From Bretschneidera sinensis (Eukaryota; Streptophyta; Magnoliopsida; Brassicales; Akaniaceae), in assembly GCA_023935145.1 (NCBI GenBank), contig CM043700.1, positions 1,186,001 to 1,250,000 on the forward strand: 64,000 bases of DNA. Reading direction: 5' to 3'. A program made the position numbers and the translations under genes. Below, piece after piece: positions 55,976 to 64,000 of this stretch (the first letter of the stretch is position 1; each line of letters opens with the position of its first letter). The notes beneath the pieces were generated by a model. It was not told the origin of the DNA. It worked only from the letters and a program-made list of their open reading frames with translations, and searched no databases.

Positions 55976-56763
55976 AAATAAAATTGTGACGATGTTGATT
56001 GAAAAGTTACAATGACAGTTCTTAAGAATGAAAGATAAAAAATTATTATTTCCATTAACTCAATCGCATTGAATTTAGAATTTTAATTCAGAATATAATA
56101 TATTGTCATTTTCGTTATAAGTGTGGTGGTGTTTTCCTTTCAATGTGCTAGCATTTTTGGTTTTATTGTGTGAAAGCATTTTCATGTGTTAAGTATAAGA
56201 GTTATTTTCTTTTCACTGTAATTTTCAAATTAAGTGTTGTCTTTAGTTATTTTCTTTCAATCGAAACTACAACAACTCTTTTTATTCGGAAATTATAAGC
56301 ACGACACTCATGTACTTAGACTTGACGCGATAACATCCTTGCTAAAAGCTGCTGGATTCTTTTTTAGTGTGGAGGTGAGCATTTCCGCATTAAGAGTAAG
56401 CCTTGATTTCATTGAGCTTGTCTTTTTAATAAACTGCTCAATTTTCAATGTATAGTGTTTTTCTTTGTTTTATTGTTTCAACAAATATACAAAAATTAAA
56501 GAAGACTAACAATTAAAACAATTGATCTAGAGTATCTATCTTACAATAGTAAGTATAATTTATCAATCAGTTAAGTAATGAAATAAATTAAATTAAATTA
56601 ATATCATTAAAATACCAAAGCTTAAGTTAATGTTTTTTCATCACTTTTTTTTTATAAGAAAATCTAGAATATGTGATGGAATCTTAAACAAATTATACTT
56701 TTTCTTTCTTTTGAGTTTAAGTAGGGTAAATCTAAAGAAATTTCAAATTTTCCTAATATTTAG
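55976..56763. other. AT-rich DNA between SINE trace and solo LTR
   Basis: No gene can be supported. A 73-codon frame at 56234-56455 includes KLQQLFLFGNYKHDTHVL, which reads like protein, but I do not recognise it. Confidence 0.35.
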
Positions 56764-58793
56764 TGTAATACTCGTATTTGTAAAGTAAGGGTAAAGAAGT
56801 AATTTAATAAATATGATATGAATTAAAATAAAATATATGTAAAAGGTTTATTAGTATTTGAATAAAACAATTAAAAAAATCGTGAACAATATATAAGAAA
56901 AAGAAAAAAAAATCAGAATCAAGACGTCCAGGGACATCCCAACAGAAAGGAAAAAAAATATGAAAAAAAAAACGTGACAGCAGGTGGCAGCATCTGCTGC
57001 CAAGTTAATGTAGGCTTTACAAGTAGCAAAACGTGGAGGATTTGGGGGAGTTAGCTGACAAGGTAATTGTATGGGTTACAAGTCTAAAAAACGTGGAGCA
57101 ATTTTGGCAGAAGAAATGCCAATGGTGCAAACAAAAAAGTTGGGCTGCAATTTTTTTTGTTTCAACAAGTTTTCCTATATATATACACACACATATACGT
57201 AAACAAAATATATAATTACAAATTTTGTTTATTTTCTTTCAAATCATTAATTTTCTTTAAACACTTGGGAACTGAAAGAAAGGTCGAAAGAGCAAAATTT
57301 TGAAGAGGTTTATGGAGGAATGTTATAGAGAGTCATGAGAAGCTATCAAAAAAACAGAAGGTAATAACATAATGCTTATTTTTAAATTTTTAGCATTTAT
57401 GAAATTTCTCGGAATTCAAAGTGAGAATTTTCAAAGGGTGTGGTTTATGAAGAATTGAAGAAATAATTAGAAATTTAATACAAATATTATGTCAGGTGTT
57501 GATGAACAGCAACAAGGGGGAAATTTATGAGAGGAACAGGAAAGGAAATGAGGTGATCCACGGGTAGCTTTAAGTGCTACGTTTTGAGTTGATTTTACTT
57601 TAAGTAATCTAAATAAAAATCAAATATCTAGTGATAATATTAAAATAAATTATTATCTTATGCTTTGGTAGTAGATAAAAATTTAGTTGATAAGTATGAG
57701 ATGAATATTGGACATGTGGAAATTATTATGTGAAAAGAATATTATTAGAATAATGAGTTTATTTAATAATGACGGTGATAAATGGATTTTTGATGAGTTT
57801 TATAAATAAAAGATGTAAGATATGTGGAGATGAAAATTGTGAGATTTATCAAGCAAAAAGTTGAGGAAAAACCGGATAGTTAATTGAAATATTTTGAATT
57901 CATGTGTTTTTTTTATATCACTGTTCATATGTGTATTTCATATCATTGTTTATATGTATATGCATTAAATAAGAGAACCGAAATAACCGGGAAGGGGCCG
58001 GTCTAATTGAAAAACCGTGACAACCGGTATATGTTGGAAATAAAAGGGACACCGTGACAGCCGATATATGTTGGAAATAAATTCTGTGATAGCTGGGATA
58101 AGTGGTAACAAATCGAGAGGGGGCCAGTCTAAGATAATAACAACATATCGACATGTGGGAAGACGTTTCTATAATAATAATTCACGCATTGCATCTGTTT
58201 TAATTATTGCTTACATTATTAAAGTGCTGATGTGTGGTGTATTATTGTGAATTTTATTTATAGATGGATGAGTCTCACAGAGAGACATTTACAGTGAGAA
58301 AAAGACATAGAAATATGATAAGATAGGAATTATTTAAATGTTAGACATTATGCTATTATCCAGTTATAGGAGAGATAAATGATTAAATATTAACGGGCTA
58401 TCTAAGCAATTTGAATACTTTTAGTAAATTTAAATCACTGAGCTTGTGAAGCTCATCCCTCATTGTACAATGATTTCAGGTAGCAGACAGGACAAATAGT
58501 CTGGTAGGTTGAAAGTCAAACGGATTCATTTTCTGTAAGCCACGTATATGTCAATATCTTCAGACTAGTGAGAAAATTAAAAAAATATTTTATTTGTAAA
58601 TATTCATACATCTTACGTTGTATATTATGTGTAAGTTAATATCAGATTTATGTACCTCTCCTGTGGAGGGTTGAGAATTAAAATAAAAATTTCTGTTAGT
58701 CTTATTTTATTGTTGCATATATGTGCCGTGCTAGCATTCTCAAAATGTGATGACACCATTTTGAGGGTGGCCAACCCGGAATGAGTCGTTACA
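56764..58793 (+). mobile_element. Solo LTR, 2030 bp, Ty3/gypsy (Tekay/Del-like), perfect TSD
   Basis: Begins TGTAATACTCGTATTTGTAA and ends GGAATGAGTCGTTACA. The flanks are TTTAG on both sides (56759-56763 and 58794-58798), a perfect 5-bp target duplication. The start and the ...GTCGTTACA end are typical of long plant Tekay/Del LTRs. Inside at 58010-58110 are three degenerate units of about 40-45 bp sharing CCGTGACA(A/G)CCG and TATATGTTGGAAATAAA. No internal region follows, so it is a recombination product. Confidence 0.88.
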
Positions 58794-58857
58794 TTTAGAT
58801 ATATATATTTTTTTAAATAACATTAATTAGTTTTTCCAAGAGTCCACATGGGGTAAT

Positions 58858-61800
58858 TGTCAACACTACGGTCTTTGTAGACCTGCTCATGCATATACAT
58901 ATACTATGGTTGCTTGTATATATCATGGTTATTAAGGGTGATTTTATTTCCTTTTTGTATAGGTATATTAGTATATATTCCCTTTGTATTCATTGTATTT
59001 GACATAATAATAATATAGAACGCATAATCCCTTTTACTCTATCGTCACCGGTTTCATCTTCTTTTCAGTTTTCTTTTCGTGGTTGTCGTCTACCCTTGCC
59101 ACTAGCTCAATCCCATACTTATTTCAATCACTTTTCCCTTTGTGTGTTAAGGATCTGCCTTTTCAATATCTTGTTTAAATATTTTTCTGCCAAAAACTAA
59201 CATCGAATATCTCTTCATTGATGTTTGGCGAGCCAACAATAGAAGGAACGGATGGAATCTAAATCCAACCAACAATGCACTCGCAAGCGTCGGGTCATAT
59301 TTGACATGTTTCTGGTTCCATGGTACGAGTTTTTATTTTTGCACGGTGACCAGTGTTTTATGCTTTGATTTTTTTGGTCGATTTATGTGGAGTTTCTCTG
59401 TCAATCTGAGTCTAAAGCTTTTGGCTAACTAGTTTAGTTGGTTCTTTGATTGTCCGGTTCATAAGACTGTTTCATCTTGTTTTCCTTATTTCTATCCTTT
59501 GTTTGGTCTGATTTGATCTCTACAATTGGGTTTCTTAATAATTTGCATCCAAGTTCTTTTTTCCCATAAAACTACTACTTAGTACTTAGATTATGCCTGT
59601 TGCAACCATATGACTTTAGATTCTGTTTTTTTTTTTTTCATCCTAACAATACTAATTCTTATAAACCTTTCATTAACATTGTCCATGGGTCTCATATGTT
59701 TATTAGTCACATAAAGATGCATGTTCAAGCTTCAAGTATATCAATTTTTTATACTCTTTTGTTCTTAAGTTTGCTCTAAATCTTATATCTGTTAGTCAAC
59801 TATGTGGATTTGGTATTGATGCCCATTTATCCGGTCATGGTAGTTATGTGCAGGATCCACATATGGGACATACTTTTGAGAAAGAGTATAGTATTGATTG
59901 TTTTTTGAGCTCATCTCCATCAAACTTTCTCATCAATAATTTTATCCAGTTGTTGCGTTTATGTCATCAGATATTTGGCAACCCCTTCAGGTCATGTTTC
60001 TTTTTCTATATTTTTGTTTTTTTTGTGTGGATGATTATTGTCGTTATACATGACTTTTTCTTATGAAACATTGATCTGAATTGCCTCAAATTTACTATAA
60101 TTTTGTTGCTAGCTTCAAACTCAATTATTTTTTCTCAAAATATCAAAGTCTTTTGTTTTGGATATGACATGAATATAAAGAAGCATCATTTCTTAACTTT
60201 CTTTAAAAATATGGCACCATTATGCATAACTCATTTCTAGACACTTTTCAACACAATGGTCGGGTAGAGCGTAAACATAGACATATAGTAGAATTCATTC
60301 ATGCTTTTCTTATTGTTGCCTTTTGTCTTGAATGTTTATAGGGAGAAGTTGTTTTCACGGTTGCCTATACTATCAACCATGTTACCTCTCTTGTAATAGG
60401 CAACATATCACCTTATGAGCATCTTTTTTTTTTTCTTTTATGTATTTGGTTGTGTTTGTTTTGTTCTTCTCCAGTCTTATGAGTGCACTAAGCTAGAGCC
60501 TCGTGGTTGTCTTTCTTGGGTAAGAAACACAACATAAGGTATATCAATATTAGGCTCCTATTTCTAGATGCCTCATTATTACACATCATGTTTCCTTTTG
60601 AACAAGTTATGTTCTCTTCCATTTTTAGGTTTTAGTTATCCTTTCCCCTAGTTGTCCTGATCGTTCTAATGAGTTGTTCTAAAAAAAATGTATGCAAGAT
60701 CTCATATTTCTTTTGGGAGTCATTTTACTAGGAGCTCAAACACATGACCCACTAAAGAGAACACTGTGGTCTTTCATGGAATATTTGCTTCGTTTGGTGA
60801 TCCTACCTCTACCCAGTCATCTTCGTATCCTATTTAACATCCCATTACATTATATGGATGTTAAAAATTCCTTCTTGAATGGTGATCTTACGAAGGAAGT
60901 ATAAATGCAACTTCCACTAGGCTATGTCAATCCACCTGATAAAGTGTGTCATCTTCGGAGCTTTATATGGTCTCAAGAAAGCTCATTGAGCTTGGTTTGC
61001 AAAATCCAGTTCCACATTAGTCGGTTTGAGTTCACTTCTAGTCTTTGTGATACTAAACCATTTCTTCATAAAATAGGAAAATGGGCATATTCTTCTCTTG
61101 TTATGTATGGATGATATTATCATTACTGGGGAAGATCTTTAGAGCATTTTGAAACTTAAGAAGTTTTTGAGTTTGCAGTTTGAAGTGAAGAATTTTGGTT
61201 ATCTTAAACATTTTCTTGGCCTAGAAATCTCTTATGATACGTCAGGACACTATTTGACTCAGGAAAAATATGCTTATGACTTTGTATCTCGAGTTGGACT
61301 CACTTATACTAAGATCTCCTCATATTAAGGCTAATGTAAAGTTCACTACTATAGATGGTACGACTGTTAGTGATCCTACTCTCTACTAGCAGCTAGTTGA
61401 GAGTCTTGTCTATCTTACTGTCACTCTCCCCAATTTAGCCTATGTAGTACACATCGTAAGTTAGTTTTTGTCAGCTCCTCCTCGTACTATTCAATTTGTT
61501 GTAGTGCTTTGCTTTCTTTTTATGATAAAGGTACACTGTTTCATGGGTTCACTTCTCTACTCACTCATCCTTTGAATTGAAGGCCTACTCTGATGTTGAT
61601 TGGGCAAGAGATGCCATAGAATGACGTTCTACTATTGGTATTGTTTCTTTCCTTAAGAGTCTTGTATCTTTGGCATAGTAAGAAACAATCCCTTACTTCG
61701 TGCTTCAGCATTGAAGCTAAGTACAAAGCAGTTGCTGATACTACCTATGAAATCCTTTGGTTGCATGGGTTACTATAGAATATTAATAGTAGCATTCTCT

Positions 61801-62390
61801 ACTGATACTTATATTCGTTGTGACAATTGTAGTGCTATTCAGATTGCACATAATGACGTCCATGAGTGTACCAAGCATATTGAGAAAGATTATAACTTTG
61901 TGTGCCAACTTATTGTTCATGTACTATTCGTCTTTTATCTATCGAATCCGTTGACCAGTCAGCTGATGTGTTTACTAAAACATTGTTGCTCGAGCAAGTT
62001 TGTGTCTTCTTTCTTAACTCAAATTACCTTCTTTTTTTTGGTTCAATTGAAACCTATTAGGCCTATGGATTATATAAAGGGAGGTAGTTGTGTCTCATCC
62101 CTTATCCCTTCGATAACTAGTGTGAGTGGGGTTTGATTCCTAGGCTATGTTGCAAAGACAAATGATTCTATAAACTAAGTTAGTTGGCTTCTTCTGAACC
62201 ATCTTGAGTTTTAAGGGAATGTTAGAATATACTAGTCATATATTATAATTGACTTATATATATTACTATTATAAGGGGTGTTTTTATTTCTTTTCTGTAA
62301 AGATATATTACTCTATATATATGCCTATGTATTCATTGTATTTGACACAATAGTATAATAAAACACATAATCTTATTAATTATATTTCTA
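58858..62390 (+). mobile_element. Heavily decayed Ty1/copia element
   Basis: Candidate LTRs of about 170-180 bp (58858 to about 59040, and 62220 to about 62390) share AAGGG(G)TG, then TTTATTTC and TTTGTATA(or GTAAAGATATA), GTATTCATTGTATTTGACA and ACGCATAAT/ACACATAAT. The right LTR is preceded by a purine tract (TTTTAAGGGAA). Between them: integrase remnant HNGRVERKHRHIVEF (60255 on), reverse transcriptase YMDVKNSFLNGDLTKEV (60852 on) and MDDIIITGED (61107 on), LGLEISYDTSGHYLT, RNase H pieces SIEAKYKAVADTTYEILW (61707 on) and CDNCSAIQIAH, and VDQSADVFTKTLL. Stops and frameshifts occur every few dozen codons. The wording suggests an Ale/Ivana-type lineage. Confidence 0.8.
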
Positions 62391-63195
62391 TTATTATATT
62401 ATGTTCTTTTGGTTAGTAAAGCATAAAAGGTAGGTTGACTCAATTCGCAACGAATAAGGATATAGATCACACTCAAAAAGAGAAATTAGTACATGTTCAT
62501 TGTAAGTAGGTTCAGTGACATCAAGACGTACATTACAATTATTTTTTCTTTTTTTTTCTTGATATAATGTTTAAAAAAAAAATTGAAAGGTTAGCAGTTC
62601 AGAATAGGTGCATGCTGATTTACTTGCCAACAATTGGTGGCTAGGTTAGCTAAGACTTTAGCAAACTTTTCGCTTTTAAGAGCCATTAATATTCATGCAT
62701 TTTCCAATCATAGGAATTCATTGTTTGTTAGAAAAACGACTTGATAACAACTTTTGTTTGGTAATATAATATTTTCTCTTATTTTTCAAAAAAAAAAAAA
62801 CAATCCTATACTACAAGTGTATATAAAAAAGATTTGTTACTGTTCGTGAAAGATTCACATTTTCTACATTTAGTAGTTAATAAAAGCGTCGGTGAAGAAC
62901 GTAAAGCTGGAGCTCGGGCATTGTTATATTCCATCAAGAGAAAGGAGGCATACTGGAAATGGTGCAAAATGCATTTTTTGTTGGATGCACTTGCTAATGA
63001 ATCTAACAATCCTCCAAGATAACTTAATGGTGGTGCATGCACCTCACAACTGTTACGTTTAAGTTTTTAGTGTTACAAAACATCTAACCATTATGGTCAA
63101 ATTAATCGTTACAGTAAAAAATACATAATGGTTAAATTAGTTGTTATTGTTTAAATTAATTGTTATTACCAAGTCGTTAAAAATATCCCTATATA
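62391..63195. other. Intergenic DNA with a possible RNase H-like trace
   Basis: Mostly AT-rich. At 62905-63000 on the plus strand the frame reads KAGARALLYSIKRKEAYWKW then CKMHFLLDALAN, faintly like the EARALL...D core of an RVT_3 RNase H domain. The match is too weak to call a gene fragment. Confidence 0.25.
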
Positions 63196-63325
63196 GGTGA
63201 TGTTTGGGGTCAAATTTAAGTAATCTTAAATCAAGCTTACTTAAATCTGATCAAGGCAATTTTTGCCTTAGAAGAGATTTAAGCTAACTGATTTATGCTT
63301 GCTTAAATCTACCCTAAACATCTCC
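63196..63325. mobile_element. Tourist-like MITE, 130 bp, ATA flanks
   Basis: The left end GGTGATGTTTGGGGT and the inverse of the right end, GGAGATGTTTAGGGT, are inverted repeats with two differences. ATA on both sides (63193-63195, 63326-63328) fits the 3-bp duplication of PIF/Harbinger elements. A central hairpin (AAGGCAATTTTTGCCTT) and internal TTTAAG repeats make the element largely self-complementary. Confidence 0.7.
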
Positions 63326-64000
63326 ATAAACCCTATTCTTCACCCATTTGCAACACATCGCAACCATATCTTCTCTTATTCTTTCCTCTCTATAATAATC
63401 ATCTCTCTATAATTTTATGTGAGTTTCAAGTAGTAGAAAATTTTTAGTAGCAATTCTCTTGCCTTTGTAGTGGATGTGTATCCACACAAAGAAGTGTCAT
63501 AGTTAAATCCTAGTGGTAGACGCGTTAAGACCATACATGCTAAGTCAAAAACTTTAAGAACGTGAAGTCTACCTTTAAGAATAATGCTTTCGTGTTCCTA
63601 TATAGCTAAGCATCCTTCATCTTATCTTTATTAATTATTGTGTTCAATTTTTTTTGAAAATTTATTGTTTAGTAGCAAAAATTAAAGCATTCGTGCTTAA
63701 AAAATTCAAATAATAAGATTAACTATAAGGATTATAATTTCTTTGTCAATGATCTATGGAAATATTCATAGTGCATTCAAAGGTATAAAGAATTTTTTTA
63801 ATACCATTTTTGCTCACATTTTTACTAATATTTTGTCACGTGTTATGGGGATTAGAACATCACTAGTAAGTCTTAAACCAACCTCTTGTTATTCCTTGTT
63901 TTCCTTATACTATATTTGGTGCAATCATTACAATGCGAAGGATTCTTGACAATGATTTTCTTGTCAAAGGAATATGGGGTTCGTACCCTACTAATAATGT
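63326..64000. other. Right end of window, no gene identified
   Basis: AT-rich sequence. A 68-codon frame at 63743-63949 has no family resemblance. Nothing else is supported. Confidence 0.4.

Noticed and set aside
1..64000. Bacterial-type operon, defence system or biosynthetic cluster
   Set aside because: Introns, LTR and LINE elements and plant gene families show this is plant nuclear DNA. No such system is present.

Overview
This is a repeat-rich, AT-rich stretch of a flowering-plant nuclear genome, most likely a eudicot. The evidence is spliced plant genes (a NAC transcription factor, VPS55, an S40 senescence regulator), plant LTR retrotransposons with tRNA-iMet and tRNA-Asp primer sites, a plant LINE with a DUF4283 ORF1, and a CACTA transposase. 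No species can be named from the sequence alone.

Layout. Positions 1-10,560 hold a tandem duplication of a NAC090-like gene on the minus strand. The left copy has lost its start codon. The right copy (three exons, 270 codons) is intact. Between them lie the last three exons of a VPS55 gene without a visible first exon, plus an unrecognised decayed reading frame. From 11,862 to 41,210 there is one nested transposon complex. An RNase H-like gene on the minus strand is split into two halves (11,862-12,110 and 40,894-41,210) by a LINE. The LINE is interrupted by a Ty1/copia element. The copia gag carries a solo LTR, and its reverse transcriptase carries a 12.4-kb Ty3/gypsy-type array with three LTRs and two internal regions. 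A second, truncated gypsy-type element (33,142-37,836) completes the stack. Two insertions keep near-perfect or perfect 5-bp target duplications, and removing them restores the copia reading frame. A deletion has removed the copia 3' end and part of the LINE.

Positions 41,232-43,517 hold a solo LTR and a short coding-free LTR element. Positions 44,957-46,473 look like a small-RNA gene: a promoter with four site II motifs and a telo-box, followed by three tandem paralogues of a C/D-box snoRNA whose guide matches the 5' region of 25S rRNA. An intact single-exon S40-family gene lies at 47,025-47,693 on the minus strand. A CACTA-type remnant (about 50,400-55,532) carries a broken Transposase_24 gene whose last intron holds eleven copies of a ~160-bp tandem repeat. 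A 2.03-kb solo LTR with a perfect TTTAG duplication (56,764-58,793), a heavily decayed copia element (58,858-62,390) and a small MITE (63,196-63,325) finish the window.

How the parts relate. The likely working host genes are the right-hand NAC copy, the S40 gene and the snoRNA cluster. Both protein genes belong to families linked to senescence or stress, but nothing here shows they act together. Everything else is transposon-derived or broken. The three-LTR array is the most informative structure: its middle LTR is a mosaic of the two outer LTRs, the pattern left by unequal crossing-over.
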